Of a DNA stretch of 64,000 nucleotides, positions 18,199-26,768 are shown piece by piece. The notes beneath the pieces were generated by a model, which was not told the origin of the DNA, did no database searches, and worked only from the letters and a program-made list of their open reading frames with translations. The position numbers and the translations under genes were made by a program. Each line of letters starts with the position of its first letter. Position 1 is the first letter of the stretch. The DNA is from an uncultured Flavobacteriales bacterium (GTDB taxonomy: Bacteria > Bacteroidota > Bacteroidia > Flavobacteriales > BACL11): assembly GCA_943789505.1 (NCBI GenBank), contig CALSUJ010000001.1, forward strand, positions 806,001-870,000, given 5' to 3'.

Positions 18199-20223
18199 AT
18201 GAGATTTCAAAACCCACAACTGCTTTACTTCCTCTTTGCGATAGCAATTCCGATTCTCATTCACCTATTTAATTTCCGTAAGCACAAAATCATTTACTTT
18301 AGTAGTATTCGTTTTTTAAAAGAAATTAAAGAAGATAATAGAAAAAAATCCAATATAAAAAATTTACTTATTCTACTTAGCAGAATACTTGCAATTAGCT
18401 GTTTAGTTCTTGCTTTTGCAAAACCTTACATTCCAATTAACAGCAAAAATAAAACAACAAATAATGTCTTTATTTATGTAGATAATTCCTTTAGTATGGA
18501 TGCTGAAAGTGTAAACGGAAGACTATTGTCCATTGCAAAAGAAAAGGCAAGAAGCATAAGTAAAACCTACCCTACTGAAACTAATTTTTGGCTCATAAAC
18601 AATGATTTTTTAGCCCAACATAATAACAGTAACAATGCTAGTGAAATTGCAAGCCAAATTGATGCCATTAAAACATCAGCTCATAGTAAAAACTTAAACC
18701 AAATTGTAAATAGGCAAGCCAGCTTAAAAAATCAAAACGCGCATCTATATATCATCTCTGATATGCAAATTAGTGGATTACAAGTTAAAGAGTTAACTAA
18801 TTTTGATGTCAATAATTCTCTTTTCTTAATTCCCATTACTGCTAATAAAAATAATAATATTAGTATTGACAGTTGTTGGATAAATACACCTGTATTTAGC
18901 AATGACCAAGAAATTTCTGTTTATGCTACTATTACTAATCAATCCCAGAACAATCTAAGTGACCAAGCTGTTTTTTTAAAGATAAACTCAAAACAAAAAT
19001 CACAACAATACATCAACTTAAAAGCAAAAAAAAGTAAAATAATTAGCTTTACTTTTATGCCAGAAAACACTGCGTTACAACAAGGATTAATACAAATAAA
19101 TGACCACCCTATTTCCTTTGACAATAAATGTTACTTCACACTTAAGAACACAAATAAAGTAGCTGTTCTTTGTATTAATTCCTCTGCGAATAATACAGCA
19201 ATAACCACCTTATTTGACAATGACACATCACTATTCAACTTTAAGAATACAACAGTTAAAAATATAGATTTCAATGCGTTAAAACAGCAAGATATCATCT
19301 TTATTAATGAGGTTAAAGACTTTAGTTCTGGTCTTATTAATGGCTTAAATAATTTCACTAAAAATGGTGGGAGTATCGCTATTTTTCCACCTAAAGAAAT
19401 TGATTTAACAAGCTATAACCATACGTTAAGACAACTAAGGATTGCTACATTTTCAGAATTAAAAACACAATCAGTTTTACTCGAAAATATAAATATAAAA
19501 CATTCTATCTTCAAACAAGTATTTGAAGGGAAATTAGATAAAATTAATTTTCCAGAAATAAAGAAATACTACCCAATAATTTCTGAAAACAATAGTAATA
19601 GTGCTGCTCTTTTGACTCAGGAAAACAAGGCAGATTTCTTATCCGTATTCTCTAAAGAGAAAGGATTAATCTATCTTTTTAATAGCCCCCTTGACATCAA
19701 ATTTAATAATTTTAGTAAGCATGCATTATTCGTGCCTACTCTACTGAATATAGCAACTTCATCCATCAGAACAGAATCTATTTATAACACAATAAGTGCT
19801 GAAGATTATTTTAGTAGTAATGCAATAAAAAATAGTAATGCGCTAGTTCATCTTAAAAATGATAACATAGATATCATTCCTACTCAAAAAACACATTTAG
19901 GAAAGCAAGTATTTTATACACATAATCAAATTTCTGAAAATGGAATTTATACTGTTGAAGTTAATGGAGAAATGATAGATGCCATTGCTTATAACTACAC
20001 TACAACAGAAAGTAAAAGTGAAACGCTAACAATAAATGAATTAAAGGATTGGAAAAGCAGTATCAATTTAAATAACATACATATAATTAGTGGGAATACA
20101 AAATCACTAATTGCTACAATAAATGATAGCCAAAAAGCAAAAGAATTATGGAAAATAGCTTTAATTTTTTCGCTGCTATTTTTTGCAACTGAAATACTAC
20201 TTATTAAATTGATCAAATCATGA
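18199..20223 (+). CDS. BatA-domain membrane protein with vWA-like region
   Basis: 675-residue membrane protein. The N-terminal BatA domain (FQNPQLLYFLFAIAIP, then HLFNFRKHKIIYFSSIRFL) has two membrane helices (about residues 7-25 and 55-78). A von Willebrand A-like region with the metal-site motif DNSFS follows at about residue 96. The C-terminus is a membrane helix (WKIALIFSLLFFATEILLI). Start ATG 18199 is preferred to the TTG one codon before. A TAATTTTG -7-like box at 18184-18191 lies close to the start. Function unknown; in Bacteroidota such proteins are often next to dihydroorotase genes, as here (ATGA overlap with the next gene). Confidence 0.85.
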   Translation: MRFQNPQLLYFLFAIAIPILIHLFNFRKHKIIYFSSIRFLKEIKEDNRKKSNIKNLLILLSRILAISCLVLAFAKPYIPINSKNKTTNNVFIYVDNSFSMDAESVNGRLLSIAKEKARSISKTYPTETNFWLINNDFLAQHNNSNNASEIASQIDAIKTSAHSKNLNQIVNRQASLKNQNAHLYIISDMQISGLQVKELTNFDVNNSLFLIPITANKNNNISIDSCWINTPVFSNDQEISVYATITNQSQNNLSDQAVFLKINSKQKSQQYINLKAKKSKIISFTFMPENTALQQGLIQINDHPISFDNKCYFTLKNTNKVAVLCINSSANNTAITTLFDNDTSLFNFKNTTVKNIDFNALKQQDIIFINEVKDFSSGLINGLNNFTKNGGSIAIFPPKEIDLTSYNHTLRQLRIATFSELKTQSVLLENINIKHSIFKQVFEGKLDKINFPEIKKYYPIISENNSNSAALLTQENKADFLSVFSKEKGLIYLFNSPLDIKFNNFSKHALFVPTLLNIATSSIRTESIYNTISAEDYFSSNAIKNSNALVHLKNDNIDIIPTQKTHLGKQVFYTHNQISENGIYTVEVNGEMIDAIAYNYTTTESKSETLTINELKDWKSSINLNNIHIISGNTKSLIATINDSQKAKELWKIALIFSLLFFATEILLIKLIKS

Positions 20224-21506
20224 ATTTACTAATTAAGTCTGCTAAAATAATTGACGCCAATTCAAAGTACCATAATAAAATAATGGATGTTTTTATCAAA
20301 GATGGTAAGATTGAGAAAATTGCCAAATCAATTAAATCCTGTAAGGAATCATTAGCGAAAGGAACAGAAATTGAATATTCAGAAAATAATTTGCACCTAT
20401 CTCCAGGTTGGTTTGATTTACATGCCAATTTTTCGGAACCTGGAAACGAGCAAAAAGAAACTTTAGAAAGTGGTAGTAAAGCAGCTATAAAAGGAGGATT
20501 TACTGGAATAATGATTATGCCAAACACCACTCCAAGTCTTGATAATAAAGGAATGATAAAATTCATTCAAAATGCAACAACAGGAAATATAGTTGACATC
20601 CTGCCTGCTGGCAACTTAACAAAGAAACAAGAGGGTAACGATATAGTTGAAATGCACGATATGAGTAAGGCTGGTTGCTTGGCCTTTACGGATGATAAAA
20701 AATCCATCAAAAGAAATGAAGTACTAAAGATTGCCATGCTATATGCTAAGGATTGCAATGCTTTAATAATGAACTATCCAAATGAAAATAGCATAGCTAA
20801 TGATGGTTATATGCATGAAGGAGAAGTAAGTACACAACTTGGATTAAAGGGAATTCCTGCTCTAGCAGAGGAAATGATGGTGGATAGAGATATTAGCATT
20901 TGTGACTACACTAATAGTCGTTTTCACTTTAGTTACCTAAGTACGAAAGGAAGTGTTGAAAAAATAAAAAAAGCAAAATCAAAAGGATTAAATATTACTG
21001 CTGATGTTGCACTACATAATCTTTTTTTAACAGATGAAGCTATCAATAACTTTGATACTCGATACAAAGTAATGCCCCCTCTAAGAACTAAAAAAGATAA
21101 TAGAGCATTAATTAAAGCATTAAAAGAAGGAACTATTGATGTAATTACAAGTGACCACAGCCCACAAGATGACGAATATAAGAGATTAGAGTTTGATAAT
21201 GCTGCAGAGGGAATAATCGGTTTAGAATCAGCATTTGGGCTTTTAGGAAAACACCTACTTCCTCAACTTGGGTTAAGTCAGCTAATTGAAAAAATAGCGA
21301 TTAATCCAAGAAAGATACTAGGAATAAATGAAGCTACAATAATAGAAGGGAATATAGCAAATGTCACTTTATTTAATCCTGATATGGAATGGGAATTCAC
21401 AAAAAAGGATATAAAATCAAAATCGAATAATACACCTTTTATAGGAGAAAAGTTAAAAGGAAAAGCATTAGCTATCTTTAATAACGGTAAATTTAAAAAG
21501 TGTTAA
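20220..21506 (+). CDS. pyrC: Dihydroorotase homologue with altered zinc-site motif
   Basis: 428-residue amidohydrolase of the dihydroorotase family. Recognisable parts are PGWFDLHANFSEPGNEQKE, GGFTGIMIMPNTTPSLDN, GCLAFTDDKKSI and TSDHSPQDDEYK, with the C-terminal beta-sandwich (NVTLFNPDMEWEF). Catalytic members have Asp-x-His-x-His-x-Arg at the first metal site; here it reads Asp-Leu-His-Ala-Asn-Phe-Ser, so the second His and the substrate-binding Arg are missing. It may be a divergent active enzyme or a non-catalytic pyrC-like subunit. The gene overlaps the BatA gene by 4 bp and ends convergent with the M36 protease gene. Confidence 0.82.
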   Translation: MNLLIKSAKIIDANSKYHNKIMDVFIKDGKIEKIAKSIKSCKESLAKGTEIEYSENNLHLSPGWFDLHANFSEPGNEQKETLESGSKAAIKGGFTGIMIMPNTTPSLDNKGMIKFIQNATTGNIVDILPAGNLTKKQEGNDIVEMHDMSKAGCLAFTDDKKSIKRNEVLKIAMLYAKDCNALIMNYPNENSIANDGYMHEGEVSTQLGLKGIPALAEEMMVDRDISICDYTNSRFHFSYLSTKGSVEKIKKAKSKGLNITADVALHNLFLTDEAINNFDTRYKVMPPLRTKKDNRALIKALKEGTIDVITSDHSPQDDEYKRLEFDNAAEGIIGLESAFGLLGKHLLPQLGLSQLIEKIAINPRKILGINEATIIEGNIANVTLFNPDMEWEFTKKDIKSKSNNTPFIGEKLKGKALAIFNNGKFKKC

Positions 21507-24325
21507 TCTAACATTATTATTTTCTCTACACTACCATCATCATAAAGATAAAATAGAGTTGTTTTGCTTAATACCTTATCAAATTCAATTTCTCTTCCAA
21601 GTAAATCAGTAATTTTTATTAAATTTCTAGGCTTTAATATACTGCCATTTTCGTCAATAGAAGTACTGCTTTCTACTGAATCCCAAAGATATAAATCATC
21701 AATTGCAGCCTCAACTAAACTACCACCACTTAATGATCCATTAGTACTATCAGAAGCAACAAACCTTAATTTAACCTGAGTGCTATTTAAGCTAATATAA
21801 TCCTTAATTCTAAAAGCAAATCTTCTCCAACGTGTATCAGAAGTAAGATTATTTTCAATACTTTCCCAGTTAACACCATCACCAGTAATAGAAACTTGCC
21901 ACCAATCAGTATTAGGCTCAGCGCCTGTATTATTAGTAAACCATCTCCAATAACTAAATGCAGGATTCACATAATTTGTAAGATCATAAGTAGGTGAATA
22001 TAAAGTAGTATGTCCACCATCAATATCATTCTCTCCAATACTAGCACTAGTTGAAGTTGCATTGCCTGTAAATGCACAATCAGAACCGTTTGGTGTATGC
22101 TGATAATCTGGCTGCACCATCGTGCTAGGATCACCTGGAGTAACGAATGAACCTAAAGGAGTTCCAATTGCCCAGAAACCAGTTGTTGCATTATCACCAG
22201 CATCTCCTGTTTGCCAAAACCCTATATTGAAATCAAAATCTTCCTCTTTATCTAATGCATAGCCAATCATTATAAAATAAGGAACATTTGCAAAATTATT
22301 GGGTTTTTTATTTGCTGAAAATGGAGTTATTCCTGAGTTAAAACCATAGTTATCCTCTAAAGAAATATAGTAAGCGATAATAGTTCCATCTAATTGTGAT
22401 GGTATTTGTCCTATATAGTTACTCCCAGATTGAGTCATAGCTAAAGGCGACCAGTTAGTATCAGTATTTAATCTGTAATAGCAGTCTACTGATCCCAAAG
22501 CCCAAGGATAAGTTAACTGAATATTTGCATTAATAGGTATAACTGTACTAGCAATTGATGAAGCAACTGGTGTGTGAGTAATGACAGCGTTAGAAATCAA
22601 TGTAATGCCATGTAAAGCAAAGGCGCCTACAATTGCAATATCGTTTGGGGTTCCGTTTGTTAAATTTGCATCGTTATCATCTGCATACAACACTTCTAAT
22701 AGAATATCTGTAAATATAACACCTTCGTTACCATTTGCTCCATCAGGACCATTATCATATAATTCTTTAAATAAATCAACTGTTTGTTGCATATTACCTA
22801 AATTTAAAAAAGTATCCCAAAATGCACCAGCAATAATTTCGCCATCAGCATGAACTTCTCCTACTAAATCTTGGGGATAAACCTTTTTATTAATATCAAA
22901 ACGCCTTACATATCCTAATGGATTATTCTGATAGAATCCGATACCCAAAATAGGATCCTCAGTAAGAGTAAAAGCCCAAATATCAGCAAAACCTTCATTT
23001 AATCCTCCATTTTGCATTCCAGAGCCATTATTATATCGATAACTATTAATTGCATGTCCATATTCATGATAAACTACATCAGCAATTTTGCCTGTTGCTT
23101 CACAATAATCTGTACCATTAGCTGAAAGTCCTTCTTCATAAAAATTAATAGATGTACCAGCAAAAAAAGCATTACAAGTACCAAATTCATCTATATTTGT
23201 TTCTAGGGGTTGATTTAAATAACCATTAGCTGGATAATTAGGAAATATATTTAAAAAATGATCATGAATTTCATTAACAGCACGATATGCTGTTCTTTCT
23301 TGTATAGTAGAATTAGAATTATCAAATGAAATAGTATTACTTGCAGAAAGTGTCGCATAAATATCTGGTGTATTTCCATTAGTCTGAACATCAGAATAGA
23401 GTCCTTGTAGTTTATATCTTATCTGAGTGCCTACAGGTAATGGAATATTTACATTACCGAAAGAATCAGTGTAATAATTAGTGCCTGTTGCTGGATTGTT
23501 TGCTTTTAAATGTTTTAGTTTTTCAACTGATGAAGGGTTGTAAGGATGTGTAGTATATAATTCTCCAGAGACTGAAGAAATTGCAGGAGGCGCTTCATAC
23601 ATAACCTCATTTTTACGCATCAACAAAGTAGCATTCTTAGCGTCTACATAGCAGACATAGTGTGCTGGACCTACTTCGATTTTAGTTTTAAATTTAACAA
23701 CATATACCAAATGATAAACATATTTTCCGTTTATAGGTATAGGCAGAATCATTAACTCATCTTGAACTGAAACATCTGTTATTGGCTGATTAACATTTAG
23801 TTGTGCAGCAGTAATTGCTGTATTAACATTAATTAATGGGTTAATATCAATATTAATGTTATTATAAACATCAAGACCAAAAGCTATCAATCTATTGTCC
23901 AAACTTAATTTTGCATAAACCCTACTAGAAATAACTTCAATATTATTATAAAACTGATTGAAATCAAAATTGATATACTTATCATTTTTACTGCTTTTTT
24001 CAAACCTTAAATCTGTTGGAAGAGCAAAGCTCGTAGCTGATAGGAAGTTTAGCACATCACTATTAGAACTTCCGTTTAATTGGATAGGCTCACCAAAAGC
24101 TCTATGCGGCATTTTATTATTTTCATCGAACATAACAAACCAATTAGGGTTATTAGTTAAAAATGCTTGCCAAACTTCACCTTCTCTTAGCTGCTGTTGT
24201 ATAGTTATATCTAATGGTGAAGCTTTAAAATATCGAATTTCATTTTGATCAATATGACTATGTTTTGTAGCGTGTAGTAAAGTAGTGCTTATTGTTAAAA
24301 TAATAAATAAAATTTTGCTTTTCAT
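21503..24325 (-). CDS. Secreted M36 (fungalysin-type) zinc metalloprotease with C-terminal sorting tail
   Basis: 940-residue secreted protease. Signal peptide MKSKILFIILTISTTLLHA sets the start at 24325; the upstream ATG at 24373 would add a basic leader. After a FTP-like propeptide region the catalytic domain has the zinc motif VVYHEYGHAINSY and the downstream GGLNEGFADIWAF, plus EVHADGEIIAGAFWD. A beta-sandwich and a jelly-roll-like domain follow. The protein ends with LLGREIEFDKVL and FYLYDDGSVEKIIMLD, matching the tails of two other secreted proteins in this window and probably a type IX secretion signal. Likely role: extracellular protein degradation. Converges with pyrC (4-bp overlap of the ends). 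Confidence 0.9.
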   Translation of the reverse strand: MKSKILFIILTISTTLLHATKHSHIDQNEIRYFKASPLDITIQQQLREGEVWQAFLTNNPNWFVMFDENNKMPHRAFGEPIQLNGSSNSDVLNFLSATSFALPTDLRFEKSSKNDKYINFDFNQFYNNIEVISSRVYAKLSLDNRLIAFGLDVYNNINIDINPLINVNTAITAAQLNVNQPITDVSVQDELMILPIPINGKYVYHLVYVVKFKTKIEVGPAHYVCYVDAKNATLLMRKNEVMYEAPPAISSVSGELYTTHPYNPSSVEKLKHLKANNPATGTNYYTDSFGNVNIPLPVGTQIRYKLQGLYSDVQTNGNTPDIYATLSASNTISFDNSNSTIQERTAYRAVNEIHDHFLNIFPNYPANGYLNQPLETNIDEFGTCNAFFAGTSINFYEEGLSANGTDYCEATGKIADVVYHEYGHAINSYRYNNGSGMQNGGLNEGFADIWAFTLTEDPILGIGFYQNNPLGYVRRFDINKKVYPQDLVGEVHADGEIIAGAFWDTFLNLGNMQQTVDLFKELYDNGPDGANGNEGVIFTDILLEVLYADDNDANLTNGTPNDIAIVGAFALHGITLISNAVITHTPVASSIASTVIPINANIQLTYPWALGSVDCYYRLNTDTNWSPLAMTQSGSNYIGQIPSQLDGTIIAYYISLEDNYGFNSGITPFSANKKPNNFANVPYFIMIGYALDKEEDFDFNIGFWQTGDAGDNATTGFWAIGTPLGSFVTPGDPSTMVQPDYQHTPNGSDCAFTGNATSTSASIGENDIDGGHTTLYSPTYDLTNYVNPAFSYWRWFTNNTGAEPNTDWWQVSITGDGVNWESIENNLTSDTRWRRFAFRIKDYISLNSTQVKLRFVASDSTNGSLSGGSLVEAAIDDLYLWDSVESSTSIDENGSILKPRNLIKITDLLGREIEFDKVLSKTTLFYLYDDGSVEKIIMLD

Positions 24326-24390
24326 AATATATTTTCTTTTTGCAATAATACATTTAAATTTTTTCTCAAGCAAATTTACTTTTCTTAGTC

Positions 24391-25158
24391 TTATTCATTC
24401 AAAATTACTACTTGGCCATCGTATGCTAAATTTATATGACTAGGTAAATCATCATTTACACTGTCATGTAATCCCATGTAGTGTGAAATGTGTGTTAATA
24501 AAGCCTGTTTTGGCTTTAACTCTTCCAAAAGAGCCAACGCTTGATCCAAATTAAAATGAGACATATGAGTCTTCTTTCTTAAGGCATCCAAAATAATCAA
24601 ATCAGCACCTTTCATCTTCTCTTTCTCAGTTTCTGATATCTTACTAACATCTGTTAAGTATACAAAATTCTTTATTCTAAAACCTAAAACGGGTAATTTA
24701 TAATGCAAAACCTCTATTGGTTTAATTATAGTTTTCTGTATGTTAAAGGGTTTATTATTAATAATATTAACTGATACTTTTGGAATTCCAGGATAATTAA
24801 ATCCTGAAAAAATATAAGGAAATTCCAATTTTAATGCATCACTAGTCACTTGATTGCAATATATCGGTATATCTGTTTTCCACTTGTGATTAAAAGCTCT
24901 GATATCATCCATTCCCGCAACATGATCCTTATGATGGTGAGTAAATAAAATTGAATCTATTTTCTGAACTCTTTCTTTTAGCATTTGCTGCCTAAAGTCA
25001 GGCCCGGTATCAATTACAATATTAAGATTATCAACCTCAATCATTACTGATGAACGTAATCTATTATCTTTTGGATTAGAAGAAAGGCAAACCTCACAAT
25101 CACAAGCAATTACGGGCACTCCCTGTGATGTACCTGTTCCTAAAATAGTAATTTTCAT
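24391..25158 (-). CDS. PhnP-like metallo-beta-lactamase-fold hydrolase
   Basis: 255-residue MBL-fold protein. Start MKITILGTGTSQGVPVIACD is followed by a Cys pair (CDCEVC), as in the PhnP group. The metal motif is FTHHHKDHVAGMDDIRAF, with VYLTDVS and LTHISHYMGLHD further on. PhnP is a phosphoribosyl cyclic phosphodiesterase; in Bacteroidota these single genes are usually outside any phn operon, and the true substrate is unknown. Cytoplasmic. The gene is divergent from the conserved gene at 25252. Confidence 0.85.
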   Translation of the reverse strand: MKITILGTGTSQGVPVIACDCEVCLSSNPKDNRLRSSVMIEVDNLNIVIDTGPDFRQQMLKERVQKIDSILFTHHHKDHVAGMDDIRAFNHKWKTDIPIYCNQVTSDALKLEFPYIFSGFNYPGIPKVSVNIINNKPFNIQKTIIKPIEVLHYKLPVLGFRIKNFVYLTDVSKISETEKEKMKGADLIILDALRKKTHMSHFNLDQALALLEELKPKQALLTHISHYMGLHDSVNDDLPSHINLAYDGQVVILNE

Positions 25159-25201
25159 ATCAGTCTAAAGTTTTTTTTGTAAAATTATATATAATAAGTG
25201 T

Positions 25202-25229
25202 TTTGTAAAGATATATCTATATAAATTTG
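25202..25229 (+). promoter_or_regulatory. Promoter of the 25252 gene
   Basis: A TTTG at 25202-25205 and the -7 box TAAATTTG at 25222-25229 match the Bacteroidota promoter pattern (spacer 16 bp), about 20 bp before the start codon. Confidence 0.55.
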
Positions 25230-25251
25230 CAAAAATTTTAAGGAACTAGTA

Positions 25252-26664
25252 ATGGACAGTAACATCATTCTTTCACCAACCCAAAAAGCACTTGCAATTA
25301 ACTTAGATGATTCCATTTATGGTTCATTTGTTGAGATAGGTGCAGGACAAGAAGTAGTACGAAATTTTTTCAGAGTTGGTTCTGCTTCAGGTACAATTGC
25401 GAAAACTATGTCAGCTTATGATAAAGATTTTTCTGACGCTATATATGGTAAAGAACCTGATGGAAGATATGTATCTAAATCAAGATTAGAGAAAATGCTT
25501 CAAAAAGAATATTCTCTTTTGGAAGAACGATTAAATATAGAAAATTTTAAAGAAACTCGTTATTTTGCATTTGCTGACACTATTTCTACTATAAACTATT
25601 CAAAAACTATAAAGGGAAATGGTTGGATTGGCTTACGATTTCAGTTAACTCCTAGTCAAAAACCAAGTAATTTCATTATTCATGTTTTACTAAATGATGC
25701 TGATGCACAACTACAACAAGAAACGGTAGGGATTATTGGAACAAATATGTTGCATGCTTGTTTTAATGAAACCGATCCAAAAGAAATATTGAAACATTTA
25801 TATGATAATCTATCTAAAGATAAAGTCCAAATAGATATGATTGAAGTTCTAGGTCCAGCTTTTGATTATGCTGACAATCGCTTGTTAAGTCTTACTTTAG
25901 TTAAAGAGCGCATGACAAATGCGGTTATATTTACTCCAGATGGAATGAATCAGCAGCCTTCTGACATTTTGTACAAGAAAAATATCGTAACTATAAGGGG
26001 TAGTTTTAGACCTGTTACTAAGGTTAATATTGATATGCTTGAAAGAGGATTGAATGAATTTAAGAAAAATACAAAAGTAAAAGAAGAAAATATTCAACTG
26101 CTTTTTGAAATTACACTTAGTAATTTAAAAGCTGAAGGTGAAGTTGATGAAAGAGATTTTTTAGATAGAGTAGATATCCTTTGTTCACTAGGATATACTG
26201 TAATGATATCTAACTATAAAAAGTATTATAAATTAATAGAATATTTATCTCAATTTACAAAATTAAGAATGGGACTTATTCTTGGAGTTGATAATTTAGT
26301 AGGAATGTTTGATGAGCAATACTATAGAAATCTGAATGGAGGAATAATGGAAGCATTTGGAATTATCTTTACAAGAGACATTCGTTTTTATTTATATCCT
26401 TATAAGCCAAATGATAAATCAGAATTATTAAATAGCGGAAATATTCCTATTCACCCAAGAATTAAAGATTTGTACAATTACTTACTTGGTAACGGAAGGT
26501 TAATTGATTTAGATTACAATCCTGAAGTTTTAAGTATTTTTTCTAGAGAAGTTTTAAAGAAAATAAAAAATTGTGAAGATGGTAATTGGGAAGATCAAGT
26601 ACCAGAAGGTGTGGCTAAAATAATTAAAGAAAAATGCTTGTTTGGTTGGTCATGCGAAATATAA
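25252..26664 (+). CDS. Conserved Bacteroidota protein of unknown function
   Basis: 470-residue soluble protein. It begins MDSNIILSPTQKALAINL and contains highly regular segments such as GSFVEIGAGQEVVRNFFRVG, GTIAKTMSAYDKDFSDAIYG and YFAFADTISTINYS. No signal peptide, membrane helix or catalytic motif that I can name is visible. I recognise it only as a widely conserved protein with misleading database names, so I give it no function. A single-gene unit: it has its own promoter and about 100 bp of non-coding DNA after it. Confidence 0.75.
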   Translation: MDSNIILSPTQKALAINLDDSIYGSFVEIGAGQEVVRNFFRVGSASGTIAKTMSAYDKDFSDAIYGKEPDGRYVSKSRLEKMLQKEYSLLEERLNIENFKETRYFAFADTISTINYSKTIKGNGWIGLRFQLTPSQKPSNFIIHVLLNDADAQLQQETVGIIGTNMLHACFNETDPKEILKHLYDNLSKDKVQIDMIEVLGPAFDYADNRLLSLTLVKERMTNAVIFTPDGMNQQPSDILYKKNIVTIRGSFRPVTKVNIDMLERGLNEFKKNTKVKEENIQLLFEITLSNLKAEGEVDERDFLDRVDILCSLGYTVMISNYKKYYKLIEYLSQFTKLRMGLILGVDNLVGMFDEQYYRNLNGGIMEAFGIIFTRDIRFYLYPYKPNDKSELLNSGNIPIHPRIKDLYNYLLGNGRLIDLDYNPEVLSIFSREVLKKIKNCEDGNWEDQVPEGVAKIIKEKCLFGWSCEI

Positions 26665-26712
26665 TTTAATTTTTTTATTAGAAATTTAACATCATATATA
26701 AAATTACATTAC

Positions 26713-26747
26713 TTGTATAGTTTATTAGCCAAAAACATATACATTTG
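26713..26747 (+). promoter_or_regulatory. TTGTATAG-N16-ATATACATTTG element (weak CarH-like operator) with -7 box
   Basis: The same layout as the operators at 49.7 and 54.8 kb: TTGTATAG, 16 bp, then ATATACATTTG (one mismatch in the right arm). TACATTTG at 26740-26747 is a good -7 box for the receptor gene that starts at 26769. Confidence 0.4.
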
Positions 26748-26768
26748 TAAAGTATAAATTTACAAAAA

